A stretch of 64,000 nucleotides of DNA from the NCBI GenBank assembly GCA_032358165.1, contig JAALGY010000039.1:434001-498000 (forward strand). The letters run 5' to 3'. The notes beneath the pieces were generated by a model. That model was given only the letters and a program-made list of their open reading frames with translations, was not told the origin of the DNA and did not search any database. Shown in pieces: positions 34,565 through 47,161 of the stretch; within the stretch, counting starts at the first letter, position 1; every line of letters starts with the position of its first letter. This DNA comes from Diplosphaera chodatii (Eukaryota > Chlorophyta > Trebouxiophyceae > Prasiolales > Stichococcaceae). A program made the translations under genes and the position numbers.

Positions 34565-37500
34565 ATGGGCAGGTCCCGCCGATGCCGCAGGCTGCTCCTG
34601 TTGGCGGTGATCCTGACGCTGTGCGCGCAGCTGTGGCTCCACCCGCCATTTGGGTGCGCCGCCGCAGCAGCCACAACTAATTCTGCCTGCTGCTGCGTGG
34701 GTGGTGCTGCGCATCACAGCAGCAGCACTAGCAGCGGTTTAAATGACCACACAGCCGGCAGCAGACTCTGCTGGCAAAGCGCCACATCTCAGGTTGATGC
34801 ACACCATAACAGCCGACCAGCACACACACTGCAACAACAGTCTTGCACAATGCATGTGTCGATTAATGCAGCGGCAGGGGAAGGCTGCCGAGGGCGACGA
34901 TCTACGAGGACGAGGCACACGCTGAGGTGTTCACGCGGCGGGGCCAGCAGCTGACGTCCTACTATGCGCCCTGGATCGCCGCCGACTTTGCCCGATGGAA
35001 TGCAACGGGCATCACGAAGGTGAGCAGCTGGTCATGATCCCGGTTTGCGCAATGCAGACGGCCTGCGTGGTGGCGTTGCGATGTCGGGGTCTGAGCTATC
35101 CTTTGATATTGCTTGCCTTGGGGTGATGTTGGCAGAGCAAAATTGCATAGCATTGCAGCCTGTCTGTATTGAGCAGCATTCTTGTTAAGCACCTGGCCAG
35201 AAGCTGAAACGACAGTGGCAATGGTAGTCAAGCAGCAGCAGCGGGCGAGCAGTCAGCTGCTCCATACACTCATGTGTTAAGGTGAAGTATGTCCTCCCGC
35301 ACAGCTGCAAACAGGGCTGTGTTGCCCTCAGGCGATGGTGGACAGAGCTGCAAAGGAGTTCCCGTGCCAGAGCCAGAAGCTGCGCATCAGCATCCTGAAC
35401 GGCACGCTTTGGGTGGAGCACCTGACACAGCAGCCGCTGCGCGGTTGGTACCCCGCAGAACTTGGTGGCGGTGAGTGACATGTCATCTTGAACATGGTAA
35501 AATGTACGGCACATGGTCGGTCTATGCTGTGCTGCAGACTTGACATTGTTGCTGTGTAGCCACACAGGACCCTGGTGCAACAAAGCTGCAATAACTGCCT
35601 CTTGTACAAACAGCAGTTTGTGCCGACAGGCCCGCGGTGGAGACTGAACCTTGAGGGCCGGTGCTGCGCTGTGCTGCAGGGTGGGTGAGCGCCAAGGGCC
35701 GCGTGCCGCACGCTGTGCTGGCGCTGCTCGACACGCTGCGCGCCCACCCTGGGGAGGTGATTTATTGCCCTGCTGCGGCACACACTGTTTGCAGCCAACA
35801 CAAACCATGTGCCTCCCACTGGAGGCAGCCGCCCCATACAGTACACTGGTAGACAGCTTGCGGTGTTGATGATGCTGACGCTGTTGTGAGCACATGCTCC
35901 AGGGGTGCCAAAGCAGTGATAGTTTCCTGCTCGTAGGTGCCGGACCTGGAGGCTGTGCTGCACACGCATGACTCGCCGCTTGTCCCGGAGACGCCCGAGG
36001 GGGCGAAGCAGCCGGCGCCGCCCATCTTTGGCTACACCACAGGGGAGGGGTTCACGGACATCCCGTACCCGGACTTCTCCTACTGGGGACACGAGCACCG
36101 CCGCCTCGTGGGTGCGCAGTGCTAGAACCCTTGCCTGCATGCTGTGTTGGCCCGACCAAACCTGAAAATGGTGATGCTCGCTGGCATCTGGCATCTAGAA
36201 AGCGGGTGGAGTTCTTGCGAGAACCGTGCTCATGCAGTGCCTGCAGACGCTTGCTACAGTGCGAATGTCGATGGCATTAATAACATTTGACCCTCGGGAT
36301 ATGCAGACTCCCAGGACGGTTTCGTGGTGGGCTGGGACGCGCAGCTGCGGTACCTGGCAGACGAGGTGTCCAGAGCGATGCCGCTGGACCAGCGCCTGCC
36401 CATGGTGAGCAGCAGCGTCGCTGTCAAGCACCCTCTCTGCTGCCAGTGCTACTGCTGCCAAAGCACACCTCATGCTGCACATCCGGCTGTCTTGGCTGCG
36501 GCTGTCACAACCGCAGTCATCCCCGGGGAGGCACATGAGTTGTGCTTCTAGCAACAGTTGTGTGCGTCAAAGTCGGCACAGAGTATCACTGCAAAAGCAG
36601 GTTGGTTTTCTGCATGCCTGAAATGTGCGCTCAAATCGTGGTGTCGTACATCTCATGCCAGTCAACTGTCTGCTGCTTTGTGCAGGCGATGTGGCGGGGG
36701 CGGGCGTCGGGGGACCGCCGCGACCTGCTGCGCCGCCAGTTCGCGGCGTGCCCCGAGATGTTCAAGGCGCTGCGGGCGCGCGACCAGGAGCTGTTCAACG
36801 TGTGGCACCCGGACGTGCGCCTGCACGAGGCCTGCGCCTGGCGGTGAGCGCCGGCGTTCGAAGTTTGGCCCCCGGGGTTGTGGGGGTATCATTGTTGCTG
36901 TCACATTCATATGTGGTGATATTGCAGGGTTCCTGTCGGCAGCGCAAGTGAATTGCAGTGCTGACCAAGGTTGCCAGCATGCAGTTGCTGGAAAACCCAA
37001 TCGTGCGCGTGAGCTGTGGGCGGCCTGAACCTGCTAGTAGATTCACGAACCTGGCCGGCAACAATGCAGAAGTACCCTAAACCCTGACGCACAGGTACCT
37101 GATGTACCTGGAGTCGGGCGCCTGGGCCACCAACTTCAAGCAGAAGCTGGCGTGCGGGTCCGTGTTGCTGGCGGTGGCGCCCACCCGCTTCGAGTTCTTC
37201 TCCCGCGCCCTGGTCCCGGGACTGCACTACGTCGAGATTCGCCCTGCAGGGGCATCGGACCTGGCATACCCCCAGATGTGCGTCGACATCGCCCGGCAGG
37301 TGTGCACTTATTCCAACCTGGTGTACATATTTTCGACCTTGTTGACTGGTCCTGGCAGCAGATGCTACCGCGACATCGTGCTGCAGTGGCTGAAGAAGGC
37401 TGCTGTTTCAGTGCTGTTGCGTGCGCACACCAGCCAGCATCATGGGAAGCCAGATCCCTCCCCAAAACACTTTGGACACATTTCTTAGCCTGCTCATATG

Positions 37501-38600
37501 CGCCAGCGTTCCAAGTGTGTTAGGTGAAGCACCTGGAGGCGGATTTTCAGGCGGCGGGGCTGCCCACCAACCCCAGCGTGGACCTGTCGGACGACCGGTA
37601 CGACCGGCCGTACCAGAAGTACGACACCATGCCGCCGCCGCCGCCCCCGGCGCCGCCGCCACCCCCTCAAACAGCGGAGGAACCAGATGCCGAGCCGCCC
37701 GCACAGGTGATGCACTGTGATGTTGTTCATGTACATATTGTTTATTTTACTGTCTGACACCCTGCAGATTGTGTCGGTCATTCGTCATCTGTCTTTGTTG
37801 TGCAGTTGCTGCCATTGCATGCTGCAATGGGGCTGTTTATGACCCTGTGTTTGTCCCATCTCGTGGTTGTGGTATGGTACTGGATGGCAGATGCCTTCTT
37901 CTGCAGGCGGCAGCACCAGTGCCCGGACCGGCACCGGCACCGGGTCCCTCGCCCCTGCAGCAGCGCACCGGGGGGCGGCACCTGCCGCCCTGGGACATCG
38001 CCGCTAATGGCCAGGAGGTCAGCAGGCTTCCACTGTCCACCCTGTATCACACCATGTGTGCAAACTGCTGTGCACAGTGCTCAGCAGAGGCTGCGGCTAG
38101 TTCAAGGTGGCCAGCTCAGTAGGTGCCGCACGTGTTTGGCTCACAGCCTCGTGCAGTACTGTGCATAAGCCACCATGTCAATCATCATGCAGACCATGAG
38201 ATATAGGGTCAAAATAGACCACACTCTTCCTTAGATGTGAAGATCACATGGTGTATGCGTGCAGTTCTTGCGACGGCATGTGCGCATGGATGATGTGCGG
38301 CAGTACCTGGCGGACGCTCTGGCAATGTACGGCAGCCTGGTGGACTTTGAGCCGGCACCAGGGGAGAATGCCATCTGCTACAGCGGCCAGGCGCTGCTGG
38401 CGCAGTTCGGCTTCCCGTACGAGGCCGACCGGCAGCTGATCGCAGAGACGTACCCCTGGCTGGCCAACTTCACGCAGCCGGGGTGCCCGCCGCCGCCGCA
38501 GCCGGCGGCCGCCCCTGCCCCTGCTGCCAGCCCAGCGGCTGCCGGCCCAGCAGCTGGCGGCGGCGGCGGCGGGGGCGGCGGCCAGCACGCCGCAGTGTAA
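34565..38600 (+). CDS. Glycosyltransferase family 90 (CAP10 / POGLUT-like) type II membrane protein
   Basis: Golgi/ER-lumen enzyme that transfers glucose or xylose to glycans or proteins; donor and acceptor are not inferable. The first exon (ATG 34565) encodes RRCRRLLLLAVILTLCAQLW, a basic N-terminus plus one hydrophobic anchor. Later exons: about 34878-35019, 35332-35470, 35680-35756, 35937-36111, 36307-36404, 36686-36843, 37095-37299, 37524-37706, 37907-38017 and 38265-38600 (TAA). All phases match from exon 2 on. CAP10 hallmarks: DIPYPDFSYWG, AMWRGRASGDRRDLLRR, then YLMYLESGAWATNFKQKL, ACGSVLLAV and EFFSRALVPGLHYVEI, and the closing MDDVRQYLADALAMYGSLVD. Exons 37524-37706 and 37907-38017 insert a Pro/Ala-rich linker of about 90 residues into the C-terminal part. 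The protein ends in a Pro/Ala then Gly-rich tail. The exon 1-exon 2 junction is not fixed. Confidence 0.9.
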
Positions 38601-39458
38601 CTTCGCTGTGCATGCAGCAGCAGCAGCACCGCAGCAGCAGCACCGCAGGGTGCGTGGGCGGGAGCTGTCGGTGCTGGTGCGGGCCACGAGCTGCTATGGT
38701 GGAGGGGTGTACTGGTAGTGCAGTTTCAAGTTTGAGAGGTGTGAGACAGCAGGTTAGCTAGGAGCAGGGCTTTCAGCGAGAGAGATCTCCATCATCAGAT
38801 CTGATGCAAGTTCAGGAAAAGGCACCAAATAGGGGTATGCCTCGATGTTACAGTGGTTAAACTTCTGGCGGCAAGTGTCTGGCTTGATGCATCAGTGTTG
38901 CAAACGAAAGGCAGGGTCAAGATGACACAGCAGGCGATGCCACATGGATGCAAACTACAGCACATCAGCCTGCCTTCTGCGACCGTTCGCATGCTCATGT
39001 ACCGCTGCAATGAATGTCAAGGTGCAACTACAGGAGCAGGAATGGTTGCAAAGCTCGCCAACCGTTTCGCTGCATGTGGCGAGTGTGGCGGGAAAACTGG
39101 CGGTCGTGGCTGCATCGAGGAGCGCCCTTCGAGATCCAGCGGACGATTCGCGTGTTTTCCCAGGCTGACATGTGGCAGGCATAAAACCTTCCCCACCTCA
39201 GTGGCCTCCACATGGCAGTATGGCAAGCTGGCAGGATCTGACAAATCCCCCGTGGCAGCAGATGTGATGAACCATCCACCCCGGCTTGCAACATGACCTT
39301 TGCCGGGTGTGGCCATAACCTGCACTTCCCTCCTTCCCTACGGTCCTCCATCGCCGCGGGCAAACAAGTTCACAGCCTCCGCTCAGCCACCTTTCCTGCT
39401 CTGCTGCCTCTCTGCGCCGTGCAGATTTCGGTTCCCAAGACCCAGCTGTTCGTCAACG
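38601..39458. other. Intergenic region
   Basis: Holds the GT90 3' end and the promoter of the first Ala/Gly-rich gene. A 14-bp palindrome (catcagatctgatg) lies at about 38792. No gene is recognised. Confidence 0.45.
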
Positions 39459-42296
39459 ATGGCACGGCACCAGCAGAGGACTGGCTGCCTGGCGGCTCTG
39501 CTGCTGGCCAGCCTGTTCCTGGCGGCCTTCACGTCCGTCGATGGTGAGCATGCTGTTGGCGGCATCGTCTTTTGGTCAGCTTCCGCACAATCGTTGGTCT
39601 GGCACCGTCAGCATGCCACCCTACAGACCAAATGGGGTCGCCAGCAAGCAGTCGAGCCACCATCATCTAAGTCCAGAGATGTACGTGCATCTGGCACGAC
39701 ACTCGTCAAGCAAAAGCACCTTCGATCGCGTCAGTTGTCTCCTTGCGCTGTGCGTGCCAAGTTGGCGCGTGTGCTCATCATGCCTGGGACTCGGACCGTC
39801 CGAGTGGACACTACCTACTTACAGATCTGATGAGCACACGCATGCATGTCCGTGATGTATTGTCCGAGCTGCAAAAGCATGGGCAGGACGATGGTTTGCA
39901 TGCAAGACAGGTGCCACCAAGCTCAGTCGTGTCAAATGGCTTGATCGACATCCCTTCTGTTGCAATAGTAGGGCCTTACTATCCTAGGTCTGAGCGAGGC
40001 TGTATCAGCGGATGGATGGCACCCTGACCACGCCGGCCTACGTAGCTGCATCGTTTCGCCAAACGTCAAGTGGATCCACTATGTAGTGGGTTGCGTACTA
40101 TGCTCGCTGTGGTGCTTCACCCGTGTAAACTTCAACATGTGTCAGTGCGTACAACATCAGTGCTGCATCGATATGGCCTGCAGCAAGCCGCGCGCTCAAG
40201 GGGTCGGCGTCCACGGCTTCAACTGCGGCGACGGGCGGCGCTGCTGCCGGGTCCGCAGGTGCGGTGGAACGGTCAGCAGGGCACAGCAAGCACCCTGTGT
40301 GACTGTACACTGTACAGCTCTTGTGCGCTCACAGGCTGTTGAGATGTGGCATTGTGCAGGCCGCATGACCGGCGCCAGCTGCAATGCATGGCCATGTCCC
40401 ATCGTAGCTGCAGTTCTCAGCTGCCACACGGGCTGCACACCAGTAGCGTGTGACACGACCATCACATATATAACTGCAACCAATGCAGGGGCTGCTGGCG
40501 GCAGCGGCGGCGGCGGCCGCAACAATGGCGATGACTCCTCGGCTGCATCGAGCAGCGCTGCCGCAGCTGGTGGTGGCGCAGCTGCCGGAGCAGCAGGTGA
40601 TGTGTCACTGACAAGGTTGATGCGACACGGGGCAGAGCACCGGCAGCAATCATCATTTCCTGCATAGCCAACAACACATACAAATAACCGCAGCGGGTTG
40701 AGTCTCCTGTTGGTGGGCGTGCCAGTGCTGTTAGCAGTGCTTTTTTTTACGTAGCCCTTGGTTTTCCCTTGTTTGCTGCAGCCTGGGACAGAGCAAAGAA
40801 ACGTAAGGCAGTCACTCAACATGAGCTGCAGGTGCTGCAAGCGATGGCGACGACGCCCATCATGAAAGGGGCAACGACCACGGTGACCGTGACGACAACG
40901 ATGGCAGCAGTGCGGCAACGTCCGCTGCCGCTGCGGGAGGCGGGGGCGCGGCAGGGGCCTCGGGTGCGGCCGGCGGTGAGCAACAAGCAGAACCAGTGCA
41001 TCCATGTGCCAGTGCCCATGTCTGCTGCGGTGCTTAGAAGCATTGACACAGAAACACGGCCGGCAGACAACATCATCGATTGCGTCCCATTGTCCACCCT
41101 CAGACACACAGCAAGCTGCGGGGGCTGACCCTCTGTGACTCCTCTCCGCCCAGATGATGCTGCGGCTGCTTCCAGCGCCGCTGCCGCGGGCGGCTCGGCG
41201 GCCGGCGCCGCTGGAGCTGCCAGTGGTGGCTCCTCCTCATCCGCTGCCGCTGCCGTTGCCACGGCCTCATCTGGTGACTCTACCGCACTGGTGTCGTTTG
41301 AGCTCGCTCTGGATACATACGAGTTTGCTACAGCGGGCGCGTCACAGCCTTGCTGGCACTATCGTGCAAGGCAGTGCAGCATCTACGCTTGAGCAAAGGC
41401 ACATACCTACTGCGGATAGGCCCATACCTCTGGGGGTTCCGTTCACAAGGCATACTGCCTGCTGCGAAAAGCACAGCCATATGTACATGGCAGCGCCTGA
41501 TGTTAGGCACTGCCGCTGTCAGCCATCGAGCTCACTGCATATCCAATGCTCCTCTGGCCCCTTTGTGCTGCTGCCGGTTTCAGGTTGCCCTGTCTGCCTC
41601 CGCGCAGGCTGCGGTGGTGCTGCATCTGCTGCGGGGGCCGCGGCTGGAGGCGGCTCGGCCGCTGCTGCTGCTGCCGCTGCGGCCTCCGCCTGCAACTCGC
41701 CCTTCGTGTCGTCAGGTGCACTTTTGAGTCGCCACCTGCGCTGCATTAGCAAGCCCAACGGGCAACCTTTCGCATGCGTGGTGACTCGTGGCTCATGTTC
41801 ATGCATCACGACAGCTGGACATGATGTAATATTTGCTGACGACCTCAGCATAGCACTTGCCGACAGGGTGCGCGGCTGCGGCCGCGGCGGCAGCTGCAAG
41901 CGGCTGGTCCGACTCAAGCGCAGTGAGCACCGCAGGTGAGGTCTGGTTGGTGCAGTGGACGCAGTTTCGTTGAGGCATACCTTGTTGCAGGTGGTGCCGA
42001 TGATGCTGTGTTTACATTTGACTACTGACATCGTGCATCCTGAAACCGTCACAACATGCACTGCTATGTGTGCCTGTCCGTATGATGATGGTGCCACCTG
42101 ATCAACATATACACCATTGCAACTGATGTGATGCGCAATCCATGCAGTGGCCGCCTGCGACGGGGCTGCAGCTGCAGCTGCAGCCGCTGCGGCCTCATCT
42201 TCTGGTGGGTGGATGACGCAGCCAAGGACGATGCAAGTTGCGAGTGCAGCCACAAGCCTACATACGACCCCATCTGTATTGACGTATCGACGCTAA
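39459..42296 (+). CDS. Secreted Ala/Gly/Ser-rich modular protein, paralogue 1
   Basis: Predicted extracellular protein of 285 residues; the function is not recognised. Exons: 39459-39543, 40184-40258, 40489-40596, 40832-40975, 41154-41273, 41608-41715, 41867-41935 and 42148-42296 (TAA). Each length and phase fits: every intron is phase 1. Exon 1 is a signal peptide (LAALLLASLFLAAF). Exon 2 opens ASRALKGSA, the family's LKG junction. Exons 3-5 are Ala/Gly/Ser-rich; exon 4 starts with an acidic, His/Asn-rich run (SDGDDAHHERGNDHGDRDD). Exons 6-8 bring single cysteines into Ala tracts (GCGGAAS...SACNSPF, GCAAAAAAAAASGWSDSS, VAACDGAAAAAA). The tail after the last Ala tract is not repetitive. It shares architecture with the genes at 48.9, 53.1 and 55.9 kb. 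Exon borders are inferred from splice consensus plus perfect phase closure. Confidence 0.75.
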
Positions 42297-43405
42297 CAGC
42301 TGCACATGCTGTGTGCAGAGCACCGGGATGATACACACTTCGTCCTTGTCGGCTGACGAGACGCATGACCTACACTTCCAACCGCGGCCCTCAACCATCA
42401 CGGAGAAGCGCAAGAGGCACAGGGTGGCTCACAAGAAATCTCTTGGCGGCTGGTCAGCCGCCAGGGCGTGTCGACAAAGCAATTGGCACAATCGTTTGTG
42501 CAGCTGATGCCTGCAAAATTTCTGTGTGACAGCGTTGCTGCCATCACTACGAGGGGAGGGGACATTGCGAGGGCATAATACCATCCTGCTGTGACATGGC
42601 ACCCTTCTGTCGTCTCGTGCATGCACATGACGCTGATTTGATACCTTGCAGTCTGTGACCATGGAGAGGGTTTATGACAGCCTGTAACCAGTGCAACCTG
42701 TCAGTCAGCCGCAGCCTGACAAGGACCTGATCCATACGGCGTCTGCTGCAGAATACAACCCCGCCCCAGAAGACAGAGTGTTGTTATACTGGCTCATGCA
42801 GCTGCCAACAAAAAATCCCAACTGCTTGTCTGTATTTGTAGAAACAGGTCATTTTAAGCTTCACTGAGCAAATGGTAGGGTGAACGATTACACTCCCTCC
42901 AATGCAACTGTCATTGTCGATGCGTTGCACCCAGCACATCTCTGCAAATGCAAATGTGGCGGAGTAGCGCCGTGGACAGTAGAGCAGGATGCCTTCGCTT
43001 CACAACCACCGTTACCATCGTCGCATCGGAAACTGCTTTTCATTAGCCATACCAGTCCATGACAACAGGCTTCACGCTGAACACCAAGCAATGCCGTCTG
43101 CGATAAGTATGGTTTTAGCCAGTGGAACTGCAGACGCATGTGCGTTCTGATCTACTGGCACCATCCAGGCAGCATGGCGTTGGGGAAGATGCAGGCGTCA
43201 AAAGTGTGTCGAGAATGACACAAACCACCCAGCAAGCGATGTCATGAATGAGCAGTCAAGCTGGCTGGTGTCAACAGACATAAACAACTTCCTTACCGCT
43301 TGCGCTATGCTATGCATGTGTCCCTATCCTGAAATTGCAGTATAACCACTACCCAGTCGCGATGTCAATACTCCATGTGCGATGCACCCATCCTCAAGAG
43401 AGGCT
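42297..43405. other. Convergent intergenic region
   Basis: 3' ends of the plus-strand Ala/Gly-rich gene and the minus-strand acid phosphatase face each other. No gene is recognised. Confidence 0.5.
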
Positions 43406-46400
43406 CTACGCCTGTGAGTAGGCGGGCTGCGCGGGTCCGGGGCCGTAGGCGCACTGGAAGCCCCCGTTGTGCCGGCGCCCCTTGACGCACTCCACCACAA
43501 ACTGCGCCTTGTTGCCGGTGGGCGCCGAATACAGCTCCGCCTGCAGATTGCCAGGTCAGGTATGAGGCTGAAGTTGCATCAGAATTGACTGAGACTGCTG
43601 GCGGTGTCACCAGCTGCAAAGATGAGAGCGGTCAAACCTGGATGCTGCTGCACACACTGTGCACACAGCATGGCAGGGGTGCTGCTGACGCGCAGGTTTT
43701 CAGCGCTGTGGAGAGGGTCTACAAGAGGCGCTCTTGTCGTGCAATGCACCTTGAGGGTGTCTGCCGTGGCGGTGGCCACGATGTTGCCAGTGAAGGAGGC
43801 GCCGTCGGACATGCGCACATTGCTGTACTTCAGGTAGGGCTTGTTGGGGCTCACCTGCAGCATGGTGTGTTGGACACCTGATAGTCTGCGAGAACATCAC
43901 GGTGTGCCTTCTGCAGGTAATGCATGGTTCTGTACGCCGCAGGGTGCTCTGTTGTGCTCACCATCCCCGTGGTTTGTCCCAGCCGCCGTCATTTGGCTCG
44001 GTGAAGGAGCCGGCGCCTGCAAGGGAGAATGCACGAGTGTAGCTGTTGTGTGCCTGTCAGTTCCTATAGACCGTTTGCTGCTTCTTCGTTGTGACCTAGC
44101 TATGCATACGTGAGTTGGTACTGAACATATTCGTCTTGACCTCACTTTTCACATGCCATAAAATTTTGCGAACTCAAACTGGGTCACCAAGCACCCCTGT
44201 GATGCTTCACAACAGGCATCGCTGCCGCATCAATCAGGCGTACCCGAGGTGAAGAACTGGGTGGCGTAGCCGTAGATGCCCGCGTTGAAGTAGTTGATGG
44301 CGTGGTCATGGCCGTTCACATAGAAGTGCGGCTTGTACTTCTTCACCAGAGCAGCGAACTGCAGCGAGACAGCCGCAGGTCACTCTACGTAGAGTCTTTA
44401 GTGGCTGCAGTGCCCACAGCCGTGCTGTGCACTGCGGCAGCAGACTGCCTCCCTGCATGGGAGCGTGCTCGCCGCCACCAGTTGAGCAAGCAAAAGTTGC
44501 GCAGGTAGCTCACAGTGGCCCAGGCGTCCGACTCGGGCAGGCCCGTGTCATCGTCGCGGAAGTAGGACTGGTCGCCCGAGAATGCCGGGTGGTGGCCCAG
44601 GACTGCGGGCAGAGGAGCCCACCGGCATGATGGATCTCTGATCGATGTTATGATATACTGTGGGAAGTTTTCTTGTGACACAGCACAGGCCTGTGACGTG
44701 CAATTGCTGCTGGCCAGGCCGCCATTGACCATCAAGTAAACTCATGCGGATACCAAAACAATAACAAAAAGAACGGAACAACCCACCGATGGTCCAGCCG
44801 GTCTTCTTGGACGCCGCCTTCAGGGCGCGCTCCAGGAAGGCCAGCTGCTTGGCGCGCTGCGCAGGGGTGCTCTGCGGACAGGGCAGCGGTGCAGGGTTAG
44901 CAGTGTAGCGAGCAGGGGAACTCTACTGAAGCGCCAGGCGGCGTCTGACGGCGGCCAGGGTGCGTCAAGCAGGGGGGCGCCAGGCGGTCAGCGCGTGCAC
45001 AGGCTGGGCAAATGAAGCGACCGATTCCGCGGGCGGCAGCCGGCGCAGCAGGAAGCACCTGGAACTGCTCCTCGTCGATCCTGCTGTAGGCAGAGCTGGG
45101 GGCCAGGTAGCCTGCGGCGCAGCACGCACAGGCCTGAGCAGCACTGCTGGCACAGCCGAGTGCAGGGCGTGTGGCACTGCATAACCAGTGGTTACTTGCA
45201 GCAGCAGTGAATCGCTGACGCCGCCGGGGCCTCGCCCACTGTACGTGCTGAATTCCACATATCATGAAAAGTGATATGTCAGCCCCAGATGCGCACCATC
45301 GATGAAGCTGTTGGTGTCGGCGACCACCAGGTTGATGGCGGTGGGGCCACTGCCGATGCGCTTGGCGAAGTAGCGGGCCGGCAGGTACCACTCCGGGTTC
45401 TGCTTCGTGTATGCGATCTGCTCATTCACGCCCTCGATGCCGCCCAGCACATCGTGATTGCCCAGCGACCCGTACCTGCAGCGATGCGGAAACAGTGCGC
45501 TGCAGACAAAGGAGCCACCTACTGTACGTGCTGGGCGCAGACATGGCCTGCACTCTTGTCGGTACACCCGAGTGGGGGCAGGCACCGGTCTTGGCTGACC
45601 ACACCACCACCTGTGAAGCCAAGGCCTTTGTTGCTGCTCACGTGATGCAGGGTGGCACAGTCGCCCTCCATGTGCTGTCCTCTAAGTGCCCCACTCACCA
45701 GGTCAGCGGCCTCAGCGCGGGCTGGTGCTTGGTCTTGTACACGTTGAGCCAGTCGCTCTGGAAGCGGGAGGCGCAGCTGCCCCCGGAGGTGTTGTCGGTG
45801 GCGTTGCAGCCCAGCGCATAGAAGTTGTCGCTCCTGCATTGGAGAGCATGTACCATTGCGGCACACGGCGCTGCCTGTAATTGTTGTGCGTGAGGTGGTG
45901 TGGCGACTACGCTCACCAGCAAGGCATCTCTGTGCAAGTGCTGCTGCTCTTGTCGCCTGCAGGCACTGAGACACACAGCGTTGAGTGCTCTGCAGGTAGC
46001 GCCATCGACGCACGTGTTGATGACGAACTCGCAGCCCTTGTGCTTGCAGCTGCGCTCCAGCACGTACGCCGCCTGCAGCTGCTGGATCTTGCCTGCACCG
46101 GCAGCAATGAAGCGGCATCATCAGCCGCATCCTGGCGGCAATGGCGCAGATGGATGCGGCTGTCAGCCTATCCTCCAACTGCACGTTCCCGCTATCACAG
46201 GTGTCAAAATGCGTCTGCTGGCACTGTAACTCAATTGAAGTGCACACACGAAGTGGGTTCTGCAGCGGCGCCGCACCCTCGCAGTTCTCGCGAGCATCGG
46301 CGTCCAGCGCCCCGCATGCCAGCACAACGCAGGGGTCATTGGGCTGCTTGTCGAAGGGGCCGCCGCTGGGGTCGATGGCGGGGTCGATACTGATATAGAA

Positions 46401-47161
46401 CGGGTCCGCAAGGCTGCTGGGGCACTTGTTGGGGTCGCTGGGGTCGTAGCGGTCCGCCGGGAAGCTGGAGCCGCCCTCCCCGCCCAGGCGGCCCCAGTCT
46501 GTATGACGAGGGCAGCCAAAAGCGAATAACATAAAACTGTATGATGATCATCCACTGCGAGATGGATGACATCCTGAGAGGCAGGTGTCCTGCACATGCA
46601 TGGTGTGGATCGCAGTGGCATACCACATCAAGTCAGACCAAGCAACTTCGGGCTCTGTAGCGGATGGCTCCGTATGAAGCTGCTAAAACATCAGGCAATC
46701 GCAACTGCTTGCAGGCAGCCTGCAGGCGCAACACCCGCTGTGCATGCCCGGTACTCGTGTGCATCAGCCGCCCGGAAGTGACGTCTGCCTGACTAAACCA
46801 CGCCCTGTGCCTGTTGCCGCGCCGGCCCAACCGCGGCTGCTACATGACTGCAACGTGACGTCCGAGCAGTGGCCGCTTGACCTGTTCCGGGCGAAGACGC
46901 GCATCCTGGCGCATGTGTCTGTGTCTGCACGGGGCCGGGCGATCAGTGAGGCTTATGCCAGGAATCAGGTGCAGGAGGCCAAATCTTCAACACCGCACCG
47001 CCGAAGATGGCGAAGACGCGCTTGTCCTCCTTGTAGTAGCCCCTGCCGTAGCCATCGTCGTCCCAGCCGCCGTGCTCGCCACCGTGCTCGTGCGCCGCAG
47101 CGAAGCCGGCAGCTGCGAACAGCGCCAGCAGCAGCATGCATGCTGCCCAAGCCATGGGCAT
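43406..47161 (-). CDS. Secreted acid phosphatase of the purple / tartrate-resistant (metallophosphoesterase) type
   Basis: Secreted dinuclear-metal phosphatase, likely used to release phosphate outside the cell. Twelve exons give 469 codons: 47161-46999, 46498-46277, 46092-46014, 45833-45699, 45475-45297, 45111-45059, 44871-44787, 44602-44514, 44358-44244, 44016-43962, 43849-43750 and 43540-43406. The signal peptide is AACMLLLALFAAAGFAAA, followed by a His/Gly/Asp-rich stretch. Metal ligands: FGDWG (spliced over exons 1/2), TSDNFY (usual GDNFY), SLGNHD, VLGHHP and NGHDHAIN. About 70 residues rich in Pro/Asp/Cys are inserted between FGDWG and QQLQAAYVLE. Exon 11 must start at an AG five bases inside the more obvious TGCAG site to keep frame, giving CPNKPYLKYSNV. 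The gene is embedded, in the opposite direction, in the Ala/Gly-rich cluster. No regulatory motif is identified. Confidence 0.93.

Noticed and set aside
40196..41107. 303-codon minus-strand frame over paralogue 1
   Set aside because: Antisense shadow of the Ala/Gly-rich exons; Arg/His/Pro/Cys-rich without structure.
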